DNA from: Acidobacteriota bacterium
GTDB taxonomy: Bacteria; Acidobacteriota; Terriglobia; Terriglobales; Acidobacteriaceae
Assembly (NCBI GenBank): GCA_003225175.1
Contig: QIBA01000040.1
Location: forward strand, 62,001-126,000
Length of the DNA: 64,000 nucleotides
Direction: 5' to 3'
Each line of letters begins with the position of its first letter. The stretch's first letter is position 1. Positions 9,496 through 19,371 of the stretch are shown one piece after another. A program made the position numbers and the translations under genes. Below the pieces are notes generated by a model. The model had not been told where the DNA came from and searched no databases. It worked only from the letters and a program-made list of their open reading frames with translations.

Positions 9496-10554
9496 ATGAG
9501 CGCGAGCATGAGATATGGTTTTGGTTACGGTGTAGAGTTCCGGCTCATTTGCGTTGTCCTGTTCTGTTCCACGATTGCGATTGCGCAGAATCGCCAGCAG
9601 CAGCCAACCTCGGCGAGTATTCCACGTGAAATCACTGGCCAACTTCGCGTTGCGGAGAGTTCCGCCGGTCCGGCTGGTGTTCTGATCATCCTGAACCGAG
9701 GCACTGGGATGGAGGTAGCCCGCTCGATGACTGATTCGCGCGGTCGTTTCCACTTCCAGGATTTGCAAGCCGATAACTATGAGGTCGTAGTTCAGCAACA
9801 GGGTTATCGTCCGGTAACCCGCCAGATTGATCTCAACTTCACTCCGTCGATGTTCGTTAATCTGGAGCTCGTACCGTTGCCAGGCGCGCGCGCGGCTTCC
9901 GAACCCGCTTCCGGAATCGTCTCCGCGAAGCTGCCTGCAAATCCTGCGGCTCAACAGGAGTTCGAAAAAGGCCAGCGATTGCTCCTTGAATCGAAGGACG
10001 TGAAAGACACTATCAACGGCATCGCCCATCTCGAGAAGGCAATGAAGTCCGATCCGGCGTTCGCTCCCACTTATGCGCTGCTCGGCAAGGGCTACATGGA
10101 TCAGCAAAAGTGGAAGGAAGCGGAAGCGGTGATCCGGAAGGGAATCGATGCCGACTCGAAGGATTTTTCCGTCAGATTCCTATTGGGAGTCTGCCTCAAT
10201 CAGGAACGCGACTTCGCTGGAGCGGCGAAGGCGCTGCTGAGCAGCCTGGAGATCGATCCGAAGGCGTTTCAGGCTCACTATGAACTCTCGCGAAGCTATC
10301 TCGCGATGAATAACTGGCAGATGGCCGAGCCCCACATCGTTGAGGCGATCAGGATTGAGCCACGATTTGCGCCTGCCCACGTCGCCATGGGCAACATTCT
10401 CTTGAAGAAGGGTGACCCACATTCCGCGCAGGAACAATATAAGGAGTACCTGAAGTTGGATCCTTCAGGAATGTTCGCTGCTGGCGTGAGGAGCATACTT
10501 GACAAGATGAAAACCACCAACCCGTCCGGAACCTTGCCGCAAGAAATTCATTGA
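9496..10554 (+). CDS. Secreted regulatory-domain/TPR protein 1
   Basis: A 352-residue exported protein: signal peptide (about 1-31, ending STIAIAQ), a carboxypeptidase-regulatory-like fold (about 43-115: VLIILNRGTGMEVARS, GRFHFQDLQADNYEV), then about five TPR units (about 155-345, such as YALLGKGYMDQQKWKEAEAV). A longer open frame begins at 9442, but that start lies inside the terminator hairpin of the preceding gene, so ATG 9496 (or 9508) is preferred; no strong ribosome site is visible. Placed directly after an Oar-like transporter, and echoed by the 11031/14424 pair, it may be a periplasmic or surface partner of the transporter. That role is inferred from context only. Confidence 0.82.
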   Translation: MSASMRYGFGYGVEFRLICVVLFCSTIAIAQNRQQQPTSASIPREITGQLRVAESSAGPAGVLIILNRGTGMEVARSMTDSRGRFHFQDLQADNYEVVVQQQGYRPVTRQIDLNFTPSMFVNLELVPLPGARAASEPASGIVSAKLPANPAAQQEFEKGQRLLLESKDVKDTINGIAHLEKAMKSDPAFAPTYALLGKGYMDQQKWKEAEAVIRKGIDADSKDFSVRFLLGVCLNQERDFAGAAKALLSSLEIDPKAFQAHYELSRSYLAMNNWQMAEPHIVEAIRIEPRFAPAHVAMGNILLKKGDPHSAQEQYKEYLKLDPSGMFAAGVRSILDKMKTTNPSGTLPQEIH

Positions 10555-11030
10555 TAATTCACTGTTTTCAGTGTTCCTAAACTGTAGATTCGCGCATTTT
10601 GGGCAGAATTTATGATACCCGAGGTTAATTTTAGAAGTTAGCTGTTATTTTCGCTGTTTTTGCCTTTGCTGCTAGATTTCCGCAGCCCCCCAATCCCTGC
10701 GCTTAGTCCTAATCACCTGATCTGAGGGTTAGTCCTAGTTTGTCATTCATCTGGATGTCTTTTTGCCTCCGAGGTTGATTGATCTTAGGATCCACGAGCA
10801 GGTAGTTTTCCGGGACAGAATACCGGATTTTGTATGTATAACTTGCGTTCCGTCCCATTTATTGGAAGTCCGGGTTGCTTAATAAATCTAAACATTTGAA
10901 AACACAGGCAAATCTTTGTGGAATGCGAACTGCTTTGTTGCCCAGAAGCCGGAGAGATGTTGCCGGTCCGGTTTAAAAGTGAAGATACAAGCCCCGCATT
11001 AGTTCCATTCAGTAACTCCTGGAGGTTTTA
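10555..11030. other. Intergenic region before second Oar-like gene
   Basis: 476 bp with no credible gene. It holds a small CACTG-TTTT-CAGTG hairpin just after the TPR gene, a candidate sigma-54 element at 10919-10934 and a strong ribosome site (CTGGAGG) before ATG 11031. The rest is unremarkable AT-rich sequence. Confidence 0.5.
10919..10934 (+). promoter_or_regulatory. Candidate sigma-54 (-24/-12) promoter of Oar-like gene 2
   Basis: TGGAATGCGAACTGCT has the GG-N10-GC spacing required by sigma-54 and matches 9 of the 12 fixed positions of TGGCACG-N4-TTGC(A/T). The predicted transcript start would be about 85 nt before ATG 11031. Found by eye; moderate match. Confidence 0.4.
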
Positions 11031-14000
11031 ATGAAGCAACTGAAAGGCAGAAGTAGATTTCTGCTTACCTTGTCGCTGATGTTGACCCTAGCGATAGGCG
11101 CGTGGGCGCAGTCGGCGACGACCGGTGGTATCTCCGGCGTGGTGAAAGACCCGGCAGGTGCCGTCGTTCCTAGCGCAAGACTGACCGTCACTGGTGAGAA
11201 CCTGATCCGACCGCAGACCACGACGACAGAGCCGGATGGTACTTACAAGATTTTCAATCTTCCGCCGGGTATGTATACGCTCGTAGTGGACGCCGGCTCC
11301 GGTTTTGCCAAATACGAGCGGAAAAACATCGTGGTGAACCTCGGACGAAGCAACGTGGCGGAAGTTCAGCTTCAGATGGCTTCGGCTACGGAACAGGTAG
11401 AGGTGACGGCAGCCAACACGGGCGCGATCGACGTTGACACAACCACGGCCGGTTCAAACGTCGGTGCCGATCAGTTTTTGAATTTCCCGACTACACGTTC
11501 GGTGCAGGGCCTGTACAACATTGCCCCGGCAGTTACGCGGTCGGGCTTGCGCGATGCCTCAGGCCGCGATCGCGATCCTTCGGTTGCCGGTTCCTCAGGA
11601 CCGGAGAACAACTACATTTTGGATGGAGTGAGCACGGCGGACCCGGCATTTGGCGGTGGCGGCGCTAACCTTCCGTTTGAGTTCGTGCAGGAAGTCGAGA
11701 TCAAGACCGGCGCGTACGGCGCCGAATACGGCAAGTCCACCGGCGGTATCTTCAACGTTATTACGAAGAGCGGAAGCAACCGTATTTCCGGTGATGTGTT
11801 CGGATTCTTCACCGGCTCGGGCATGGTACGTGGGGTGAAGAACTTCCCGTTTACTGGATCGGCAGCCAACGGCTTTTCGGAGCAGGACGTGGGCGGCGAT
11901 ATCGGCGGACCCATCGTGAAGGACAAGCTCTGGTTTTTCGGAGCTTTCAACCCGCAACGGCGGAAGAACTTTTACCTGACACAAACGTTTCACACCCCGG
12001 TCGAGAATCAAGTAACGACGCCCTTCTATGCAGGCAAGGTCACTTGGGGGATCAGCGATAGACATACCCTCAACGTTTCCACCTTCGGGGATTTCACAAC
12101 CGTAGACGGTTTCCTGGCCAACGCCGCACTGGCGAACGTTTCCGGCTTTGGTTCGGATCCCACCGCTTTTAAGGGAAAAGACCAGAGTGGCGGACACAAT
12201 TACACAGTCCGGCTCAATTCGGCGTTCACGCCGCGTTTTATCGCGGAGATTGCGATGGGACTGCACTACCAGCGGCGAAATATCCTCCCGTCCGCTGCCT
12301 CGGCTAAAGCCCCACTTATTAGCGACAATTTCGCGGCTCTGGTCGGTGCCACGGTCGCGCCGGTCACGCACACGGGATTCCTGTCGACGGCGAATTCCGG
12401 CAAGACGGGATTCATTGATTATGTTGACGGCCGCGGCGGTTCATTGCAACGGAATTTTCTGCAGGGACCTGGCTTCGGGTTATTTCAGAACAGCGATCGC
12501 AACCGTTACGAGACCAGCGCGCACCTGCAGAACATCTTCAGCAGGCATAGCATCAAGTACGGATTCGAGTGGTCGCGGAACATCTACAACAACCTCAACA
12601 CCTCCAGCGGCGTGCCAATCACGTACGCCAATCCTCAAGGCCTGAGTCAGGCTAGTCCGGATAGCAACCAAACCATCAACCAGCGCACTACGAACAACCT
12701 CAGTGTGTGCACAACCAGAACGACGACGATCGTGTGCCCAAGCAGTACGGCAGCCGCCCTGCTTCAGTCCTTGCCCGCAAATAGGCTGCCCGCCGGCATT
12801 ACGAGCGTAAGTCAAGGATCAATTACTGCAAATGAGGCGTTCGGAAACCCGTTCCTTGTGCGCCTGAGCACACGCGTTCGCGATTTCGAACTCCACGCGA
12901 ACACGTACACCCAGGTGTACTCCGGCTATTTGCAAGACGACTTCAAAGTGCTACGGAACCTCCAACTGAATCTTGGCCTGCGATGGGACCTTCAACAGGG
13001 CTATGACACGGATGGAAAGTCGTACATTAAGCTGAACCAGTTCTGGCGTGACATGCAGCCTCGCCTGGGCGCAATCTGGGACTTCACCGGCACCGGCAAG
13101 GGCAAGCTGTCAGTGAGCTATGCGAGGTTCCTGGAAACGCCTATACCGCTTGACGTGAACGTTCGTGCCGGTGGCGGTAACAGCCAGACGGACAAAAACT
13201 TCAATGTGGATACCTACGGCGCCCCGGCGGGCGCGAACATTGTTCCCGGCATCCGTTCGAGCAATACCGTCGGCGCGGTGAACCTTGGCGCGGATGCAAC
13301 TCCGATCGATCCGGATATCAGGCCGCAAACCTTGGAAGAATATACCGCTGGTATTGAATTCGCGCCTGCCAACCGCTTCGTCTTGGGCATACGCGGCATT
13401 TATCGCAACTACATCAACATCATCGAAGACGGGTCTTTCGATGATGGAGACACATATTTCCTGTTCAACCCGGGCCGTCGCGGCAATGGCGAGACCACGG
13501 AAGACAAAGCCTGTGCAGATCCGACGATCGGCTGTTTCGGACCTGCACGTCGCTATTACCGCGGTATTGAATTCACGGCTACGAAGCGATTCAGCAACAA
13601 CTACCAGTTCATCACTTCGTACACGTACTCGAGTCTTGTCGGTAACTACGAAGGTCTGTTCCGCAACGATAACGGCCAGTCGGATCCGAACATCACATCA
13701 CTGTTCGATCTGGTAAGCCTGTTGCCGAACACCTATGGACGGTTGCCAAATGATCGGCCGCACCAGTTCAAGTTCAACGGCTCATATCAGACGCCGTTCA
13801 AGGTGATGGTCAGCGGCAACTTCTACATCCAATCGGGGTCACCCTTCAATCAGTTGATCCCGCATCCGGTCTATGGCAACAACGAAGGCTTCGCCGTTCA
13901 GCGTGGCACCTCAATCGTTCCGCAGGTGACTGCATCCCAGGCAGGCTTCCCGAACATTGTTGATAGCATTGGCACGCAGCGGACACCAATTACGCACGAC

Positions 14001-14231
14001 CTCGATCTTGGCTTCTACCTGCCTTGGAAGATCGGGGAAAATCGTGAACTCCGCTTCACCGCGGACTGGTTTAACGTCACCAACACGCAGCGTGCGGTCA
14101 CGCTTGATCAGACCTTCTCGCTGAATAGCGGTGTTACTGGCGTTGCCGCCGTACCCAATGCCTTCTATGGCTCGGCTCTGCTTGTCCAGCCGCCTTCGCA
14201 GTGGAGGTTTGGAGCGAAGTTCAGCTTCTAG
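11031..14231 (+). CDS. Oar-like TonB-dependent outer-membrane transporter 2
   Basis: A 1066-residue paralogue of the gene at 6205. It has a signal peptide (about 1-26, ending AIGAWAQ), a carboxypeptidase-regulatory domain (about 30-115: GISGVVKDPAGAVVPSARLT), a plug-like region with GPENNYILDGVSTADPAFGG (about 185-205) and FVQEVEIKTGAYGAEYGKST, then a beta-barrel ending GAKFSF with the C-terminal Phe. The start is fixed by CTGGAGGTTTTAATG. A terminator follows 26 bp after the stop and then a second secreted TPR gene, repeating the arrangement of transporter 1. The substrate is unknown. A possible sigma-54 promoter lies upstream. Confidence 0.9.
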   Translation: MKQLKGRSRFLLTLSLMLTLAIGAWAQSATTGGISGVVKDPAGAVVPSARLTVTGENLIRPQTTTTEPDGTYKIFNLPPGMYTLVVDAGSGFAKYERKNIVVNLGRSNVAEVQLQMASATEQVEVTAANTGAIDVDTTTAGSNVGADQFLNFPTTRSVQGLYNIAPAVTRSGLRDASGRDRDPSVAGSSGPENNYILDGVSTADPAFGGGGANLPFEFVQEVEIKTGAYGAEYGKSTGGIFNVITKSGSNRISGDVFGFFTGSGMVRGVKNFPFTGSAANGFSEQDVGGDIGGPIVKDKLWFFGAFNPQRRKNFYLTQTFHTPVENQVTTPFYAGKVTWGISDRHTLNVSTFGDFTTVDGFLANAALANVSGFGSDPTAFKGKDQSGGHNYTVRLNSAFTPRFIAEIAMGLHYQRRNILPSAASAKAPLISDNFAALVGATVAPVTHTGFLSTANSGKTGFIDYVDGRGGSLQRNFLQGPGFGLFQNSDRNRYETSAHLQNIFSRHSIKYGFEWSRNIYNNLNTSSGVPITYANPQGLSQASPDSNQTINQRTTNNLSVCTTRTTTIVCPSSTAAALLQSLPANRLPAGITSVSQGSITANEAFGNPFLVRLSTRVRDFELHANTYTQVYSGYLQDDFKVLRNLQLNLGLRWDLQQGYDTDGKSYIKLNQFWRDMQPRLGAIWDFTGTGKGKLSVSYARFLETPIPLDVNVRAGGGNSQTDKNFNVDTYGAPAGANIVPGIRSSNTVGAVNLGADATPIDPDIRPQTLEEYTAGIEFAPANRFVLGIRGIYRNYINIIEDGSFDDGDTYFLFNPGRRGNGETTEDKACADPTIGCFGPARRYYRGIEFTATKRFSNNYQFITSYTYSSLVGNYEGLFRNDNGQSDPNITSLFDLVSLLPNTYGRLPNDRPHQFKFNGSYQTPFKVMVSGNFYIQSGSPFNQLIPHPVYGNNEGFAVQRGTSIVPQVTASQAGFPNIVDSIGTQRTPITHDLDLGFYLPWKIGENRELRFTADWFNVTNTQRAVTLDQTFSLNSGVTGVAAVPNAFYGSALLVQPPSQWRFGAKFSF

Positions 14232-14256
14232 AGCCTCTGCTTTTAGGTGGTTCTCA

Positions 14257-14290
14257 TAGGGGAAGGCGCGATCCGCCTTTCCCTATTTTC
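14257..14290 (+). terminator. Intrinsic terminator after Oar-like gene 2
   Basis: TAGGGGAAGGCG (14257-14268), loop CGATC, CGCCTTTCCCTA (14274-14285): a 12-bp stem with one mismatch, followed by a short TTTTC tract. It stands between the transporter and the downstream TPR gene, as at 9447. Confidence 0.85.
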
Positions 14291-14423
14291 TTCGCTGTAA
14301 GAACTAGAATCTTCGGAAGCGGTGGACCGGCACATTAGAAATCTGGGGCCATGGCCTTCACATCAACCATGTCGCGCGCGCACTTTTACTGTTTTGAACG
14401 TAATTACCAACAGGAGCATTGTG

Positions 14424-15575
14424 ATGTTGGCTCTAAAAATCTTTCGGATGTTGCTCGGCAATTTTCTGCTGCTGTTTTCATCTATCGCTGCCATTGCACA
14501 GATTTCTGCCCAGCCGACGACAAACCTTCCCAGCCAGTTGCCGACGGAAACCAACCGTCCGGTTGAAATCAGTGGACATGTTGTTCTTGATGATGGCACG
14601 CCGCTGACCGAGCCGGTGGAGGTGCAGCGTGTTTGCGGGAACATTGTTCGTGGCGAGGTCTATAGTGATTCCCACGGCAACTTCACAATTCTGCTCGACG
14701 ACAAATCCATCCCCGCGTTTCAAAGCGCATCCGAGGGCGGCGGAGCGACGATGATGGGTGCCGATATGGGAAGCCGTGTGTCGCAAACGACAAGGACGCA
14801 GCTATGGGGATGCGACGTCCGAGCGCTCCTGCCGGGCTATTCCGCCGGCTCAGTTTCTCTGGCCGGCCGCGACTTCAGTCTGCCTGTCTCGCTTGGCCCC
14901 ATTACCCTGCACCGTATCGGCGCAGGTGTGGGAACCAGCATCAGTGCGACGGCCCTGCAGGCGCCCGAGAGCGCGCGCAAAGAATATGACAAGGGGCGAG
15001 ATGACTTCGCTAAGAAAAAATTCACAGATGCCGATAAGCACCTGGCCAAAGCTATCGAGTTGTTTCCGCGGTATGCCTCTGCCCTCGACTTGCGAGGACG
15101 TGAACAGCGCGCACGACGCTTGGATACTGAGGCAGAAACATCGTTCGCCGACGCAATCGCCACCGACGAAAAGTATGTCCCTCCATATCTTCACCTTGCC
15201 CAACTGCATGCCACGCATGGAAAGTGGCCAGAGGTGATACGTCTGAGCGACAAGGCGATTGAACTCGACGCAGCCAGCTATCCTGATCCGTACTACTTCA
15301 AGACGGTTGCGCACATCATGCTGAAACAGATTCCTGACGCCAAACGCAACGTGAGTAAAGTTCTCGAACTGGACAAAGATCATCGTTTTCCCCGGGCGGA
15401 ATTGATCATGGGCAATATCCTGCGCTCAGAGAAAGACATTCCCGGCGCTACAGAGCACTTCAGGAAATATGTGCAGCTCGATCCAAACGCCCCTGAGGCA
15501 CCAGACATCCGGGTTTATCTTGATGATTTGGAAAAGCAAGACCCTCAGGGTAAGCCAGCTCCGAAACCCAACTGA
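14424..15575 (+). CDS. Secreted regulatory-domain/TPR protein 2
   Basis: A 383-residue exported protein. The signal peptide spans about residues 1-30 (FLLLFSSIAAIAQISAQ), followed by a carboxypeptidase-regulatory-like domain (about 45-150, ISGHVVLDDGTPLTEPVEV) and about five TPRs (about 175-375, such as YLHLAQLHATHGKWPEVI). A longer frame opens at 14322, but ATG 14424 has AGGAG seven bases upstream and begins exactly at the signal peptide. Same position and architecture as the protein at 9496, though sequence identity looks low. The role is unknown; partnership with the upstream Oar-like transporter is inferred from the repeated arrangement. Confidence 0.82.
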   Translation: MLALKIFRMLLGNFLLLFSSIAAIAQISAQPTTNLPSQLPTETNRPVEISGHVVLDDGTPLTEPVEVQRVCGNIVRGEVYSDSHGNFTILLDDKSIPAFQSASEGGGATMMGADMGSRVSQTTRTQLWGCDVRALLPGYSAGSVSLAGRDFSLPVSLGPITLHRIGAGVGTSISATALQAPESARKEYDKGRDDFAKKKFTDADKHLAKAIELFPRYASALDLRGREQRARRLDTEAETSFADAIATDEKYVPPYLHLAQLHATHGKWPEVIRLSDKAIELDAASYPDPYYFKTVAHIMLKQIPDAKRNVSKVLELDKDHRFPRAELIMGNILRSEKDIPGATEHFRKYVQLDPNAPEAPDIRVYLDDLEKQDPQGKPAPKPN

Positions 15576-15699
15576 AGGGGAAGATTGCCCTCTTCAGCCG
15601 GTTGGGGTTGGTTCAACCAGTTGAGTTGCATGCGTTTCGAGAACCGTATGAACAGCCGCTAGATGTAACGGTAAGGCGAATACGCTCCGGTTCCGGTGA

Positions 15700-15726
15700 G
15701 CCGGCATGAAAATGCCGACTTTTTTT
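15700..15726 (+). terminator. Intrinsic terminator after TPR gene 2
   Basis: CGGCAT, GAAA tetraloop, ATGCCG (within 15700-15719), extended by one further pair past a mismatch, followed by seven T (15720-15726). Confidence 0.85.
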
Positions 15727-15911
15727 GCGAGCGGCGCGCTCTCAGTCGGATCAATCAATCAGCATTCCCGACCCCCTACTTATGGGACAAGGCGTCGCAA
15801 TGTTGGTAGTAGATACTGGATTATGTATATTGCTTAGTATTCGCTCCCGTTTTTTAGATGTTTCGTCCCACGTGAGAGTGTAAAGCTTTGAAAACAAACG
15901 AAAATTCCTCC

Positions 15912-15927
15912 TGGAAGGGCAAGTGCT
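15912..15927 (+). promoter_or_regulatory. Candidate sigma-54 (-24/-12) promoter of Oar-like gene 3
   Basis: TGGAAGGGCAAGTGCT shows GG-N10-GC spacing and 9 of 12 fixed positions of the sigma-54 consensus. The predicted transcript start lies about 110 nt before ATG 16048. It resembles the site before Oar-like gene 2 (TGGAA at -24, TGCTT at -12). Confidence 0.4.
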
Positions 15928-16047
15928 TCTACAGCATAAGAATTGAATTGCATTGACCAAAGCTTGCAGCAAGCGCACCCCACCTTTTCAACAGACGTCA
16001 CCCAAAAGTTTGGCAGCGAGCTACCGGTCCAGGAGGAAGAGAGGCAC

Positions 16048-19000
16048 ATGGGAATCAACAAGTCTTTAAAGCTACTGGTTGCATTCGGGTTCCTTTTTGC
16101 GATGGCCAGCATGATGTTCGGCCAAGCTGTCACTGCGAGTTCATCTCTTGCAGGGACAGTCACAGACAGGAGCGGAGCTGTAGTCGTCGGCGCGACTGTT
16201 ATGGCAGTAGACGCCGCCACCGGCAGTTCCCGTACTGCAACAACCAACAACTTGGGCGCATACCGCTTTGACGTGTTGCCTCCGGGGATCTACTCGGTAA
16301 AAACAACGATGACCGGATTCTCAACGTCGACAGCTCCTAGCGTCGAGTTGCTCGTCGGGCGTACCACTACTCAGGATTTCTCACTTAGACCGGGCGCAGC
16401 CTCCGAAACCGTCGAAGTCACCGCTGCAGCTCCGATTCTCGATCAGGAAAAGACTTCGGTTGGCATGCAGATCACGCCTGAGGACGTGCAGGACCTGCCC
16501 CTTAACGGCCGTGATTTCGCCAATCTCGCGTATCTGGCGCCGGGAGCAAAGGCAACGCCTCCCTGGGATCCCACCAAAGTTCGGACTTCTGGAGTAGGCA
16601 TCAACGGCTCGAACGGTCGCAACATGAACATCACCGTCAATGGCATCGACAACAAAGACAACACCGTCGGTGGCCCGGTGATGCAGCTTCCACTCGAGGC
16701 GGTACAGGAAGCAGTAATTTCCACTCAGCGTTTTTCGGCCGCTAATGGTCGCTCTGAAGGCGCTGCGATGAACGTGATCACCCGTTCGGGCAGCAATGCC
16801 TTCCATGGGTCTGGGTACTTTTTCGACACGCAGACGGCCCTCAATGCAAATGACAAGCTGAATACCGAGGATCCGGTCACTCACATAAAGACCGGTAACC
16901 CGACACCTCAGTTTGAACGACAGCAATTCGGTGGACGCTTTGGCGGACCAATCAGGAGAGACAAGGATTTTGGCTTTGTCGCCTGGGAACGCCTACGCGA
17001 GCACACAGCCATCCCAGTAAAGTCAACCGCGTTTGCGGAACTGAGCAGACTCAAGGGATTGAATCTCGGCAACGTCACGTTTAATCCTGACCCAGCCCTG
17101 ACCATTCCCACCCCCTACTTCGATACTCGCTACAACGCCCGTATCGACCACAACTTCTCCGACGCTCATCGCTTCTTCGTCAGTTACGCCGCACAGAACA
17201 ACGAAGACCAGAACGACCAATCAGGCAATGCCAACGATCTAACCGAAGGCAATTTCCAGAACAACCATCTCATCGTTACGAACGCCACGCTGAGTTCCGT
17301 CTTCAGTCCGAGGCTGGTGAATTCTTTTACCGCCGGGTTCCAGTACTGGAACAATCTGATTGACAGCAAGACCCGCGCGCCACTCGTGACGTTTCCGCAA
17401 AGCATCTCGTTTGGCACAAACACGAACGTTCCGCAGCAGTCCTACCAGCGCAAATATCAGTTCCGCGACGATCTCTCATACAACATCGGCAGGCATGGCC
17501 TGAAGGGGGGTGTCGATTACCTCTGGGAGCCATCGCTTGGCGGATACTTTGAGTTCAACTCCACGCTGGAGTATGACTTCCAGGATTTGCCCAGCGACAT
17601 TCTCGGCAACAAGGGCGGACTCTACCCACAGGGTTTCCAAACACCGGGTGCCATAACGGGCATGTCTATATCGAATGGCGATCCAAAAGAAGATCTGCCC
17701 GGCGGCGGAAAGATGCTTGGCCTCTATTTCCAGGATACGTGGAAAACGACCAGCAGGCTGACGCTTGATCTAGGTCTGCGTTATGACCGTGACTTCAACC
17801 TGATGGCGACGAATGCTCAAGCCGGCAGCCGCACGTACCAGTTGCTGAAGGCGCTCAATAGCCCCTTTGCCGGCATTCCTCAGGACTACAAGAAAGGCTT
17901 CAGCCCGCGCGTGGGCTTCGCTTATGATTTGACCGGAAATGGAAACAATGTTCTTCGTGGAGGCTATGGGCTCTACGACGCTCAGACATTCCTCAACATC
18001 CCGCTGTTTATGATCCAGCAGGCGAATCCTACGCTGTTCGCGACTGTGTTCTCGATCAGTGGCAGCGGTCCAGGAACAACCTGCACGTCCTGCACAGTGC
18101 CCGGTACCAACATCCCGCTGTCTCAATATCGATTAGGTATCGATCCCGTGCCGACGATTCCTGCGCCGATTACGCAGCTTACGGCTGGGGCAGTGGGCCG
18201 CCTCATGGCACCTGACTATCGCAACCCCTATTCGCAGCAGTGGAATATCGGGTTTGCTCATTCTTTCAATGCCAACACAGTGATGGAAATTGAGTACATC
18301 CACGAGCTCGGGTTGCATGAGGAGAAGCGTCAGATTCTCAACTATATCGATCCCGCTACGGGAACTCGGACGCTCGCCTCAGCCATCACTGCTTACAACA
18401 CTGCCCATCCAAGTGCCCCTCTCGCACAAATCGCTCGCATCTCGATGGAGTCCTCGGTGGGACGTTCGCGCTATGACGGTATGAACGTGTCCTTGCGCAG
18501 ACGCATGGCAAATCACTTCACAGTAAACGCTGCCTATACCCTCTCGGAAGGCAGGGCCTACGATGGCAATGCTGCCAGCTATTCCAACACGGTTACCGAT
18601 CCTCGCTTCCCATTGAATCCAGCAGATTTCGGTCCAGTGCCAAACGACGAACGGCACCATGGGTCGGTCTCCGGCGTGGTGGACCTGCCGTGGGGGTTCG
18701 AGGTTGCGCCTATCATGCAGGTAGCGTCTGCGCGTCCGTATGATGCGACGACCGGCTTTACTAACGTGCTCGGCTTTGGCTCGGGACCGCTCGCCGCACA
18801 TGCGCTGGTCCCTGCGAATGACCATAACAATCTGCTGTTTGGCACCACGCAAACCAGCAGCGCATTAAAGACTTGTTACCTGAATGGCTCATGCGTGGAG
18901 ACTCACTTTGACCGTCTGCGTGGTTCGCCATTCTTCAATCTGGATACTCGCCTTACCAAAAACATCAAGATCAAAGAAAAATCTAACTTGAAGCTGATCT

Positions 19001-19194
19001 TCCAGGCGTTCGATCTCACGAACCGCGCCAACTATGGCAACAACTACGATGGCAACGTTCGCCATTTCAACACGGATCCGACGAAGAGTTCCTTTGCAAC
19101 TCCGCTTGGTTATATCGGCTGCAACGCCAACGGGTGCAACCGAGCTATTCCCATCTCGTTCCGTGCCGAATTCGGAGCGCAGTTCACCTTCTAA
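16048..19194 (+). CDS. Oar-like TonB-dependent outer-membrane transporter 3
   Basis: A 1048-residue outer-membrane transporter. ATG 16048 follows AGGAGGAAGAGAGG and starts directly at the signal peptide (about 1-28, MASMMFGQ). Domains: carboxypeptidase-regulatory-like (about 30-118: LAGTVTDRSGAVVVGATVM), plug with QDLPLNGRDFANLAYLAPG (about 150-170), the plug segment NITVNGIDNKDNTVGG, then a barrel ending FGAQFTF. It is closer to the classic Oar-like pattern (LPLNGR motif) than the two upstream paralogues and lacks a TPR partner. A perfect palindromic terminator follows. The substrate is unknown. Confidence 0.9.
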   Translation: MGINKSLKLLVAFGFLFAMASMMFGQAVTASSSLAGTVTDRSGAVVVGATVMAVDAATGSSRTATTNNLGAYRFDVLPPGIYSVKTTMTGFSTSTAPSVELLVGRTTTQDFSLRPGAASETVEVTAAAPILDQEKTSVGMQITPEDVQDLPLNGRDFANLAYLAPGAKATPPWDPTKVRTSGVGINGSNGRNMNITVNGIDNKDNTVGGPVMQLPLEAVQEAVISTQRFSAANGRSEGAAMNVITRSGSNAFHGSGYFFDTQTALNANDKLNTEDPVTHIKTGNPTPQFERQQFGGRFGGPIRRDKDFGFVAWERLREHTAIPVKSTAFAELSRLKGLNLGNVTFNPDPALTIPTPYFDTRYNARIDHNFSDAHRFFVSYAAQNNEDQNDQSGNANDLTEGNFQNNHLIVTNATLSSVFSPRLVNSFTAGFQYWNNLIDSKTRAPLVTFPQSISFGTNTNVPQQSYQRKYQFRDDLSYNIGRHGLKGGVDYLWEPSLGGYFEFNSTLEYDFQDLPSDILGNKGGLYPQGFQTPGAITGMSISNGDPKEDLPGGGKMLGLYFQDTWKTTSRLTLDLGLRYDRDFNLMATNAQAGSRTYQLLKALNSPFAGIPQDYKKGFSPRVGFAYDLTGNGNNVLRGGYGLYDAQTFLNIPLFMIQQANPTLFATVFSISGSGPGTTCTSCTVPGTNIPLSQYRLGIDPVPTIPAPITQLTAGAVGRLMAPDYRNPYSQQWNIGFAHSFNANTVMEIEYIHELGLHEEKRQILNYIDPATGTRTLASAITAYNTAHPSAPLAQIARISMESSVGRSRYDGMNVSLRRRMANHFTVNAAYTLSEGRAYDGNAASYSNTVTDPRFPLNPADFGPVPNDERHHGSVSGVVDLPWGFEVAPIMQVASARPYDATTGFTNVLGFGSGPLAAHALVPANDHNNLLFGTTQTSSALKTCYLNGSCVETHFDRLRGSPFFNLDTRLTKNIKIKEKSNLKLIFQAFDLTNRANYGNNYDGNVRHFNTDPTKSSFATPLGYIGCNANGCNRAIPISFRAEFGAQFTF

Positions 19195-19213
19195 CCAAAG
19201 GTTGTTTTAATGC

Positions 19214-19243
19214 AGGGCCGACATTAATGTCGGCCCTTTTTTT
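19214..19243 (+). terminator. Intrinsic terminator after Oar-like gene 3
   Basis: AGGGCCGACATT/AATGTCGGCCCT is a perfect 24-nt palindrome (19214-19237) running into a T-tract. A textbook rho-independent terminator that isolates the Oar block from the tRNA gene. Confidence 0.95.
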
Positions 19244-19371
19244 GTGTTCCGAACACATCAACGGCTAGGAGGTGGAAGTCCCTGCCGAACCTGATGACGT
19301 AAACGGCTAGAGAGGCGCAAGGGCGCGGAGCATTGGGGAAGCATCGTCCCGGTGCGTTACAATCAATTTGT

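Larger units (their letters stand above)
15576..16047. other. Intergenic region before third Oar-like gene
   Basis: 472 bp with no credible gene. It contains an intrinsic terminator (15700-15726) for the TPR gene, a candidate sigma-54 element at 15912-15927 and an AGGAGG ribosome site at 16031. The earlier in-frame start at 15943 would place coding sequence directly over the likely transcript start and is rejected. Confidence 0.5.

Noticed and set aside
10555-11030. Riboswitch (such as cobalamin) upstream of Oar-like transporters
   Set aside because: No conserved B12-box or other riboswitch core could be seen in any of the three upstream regions.
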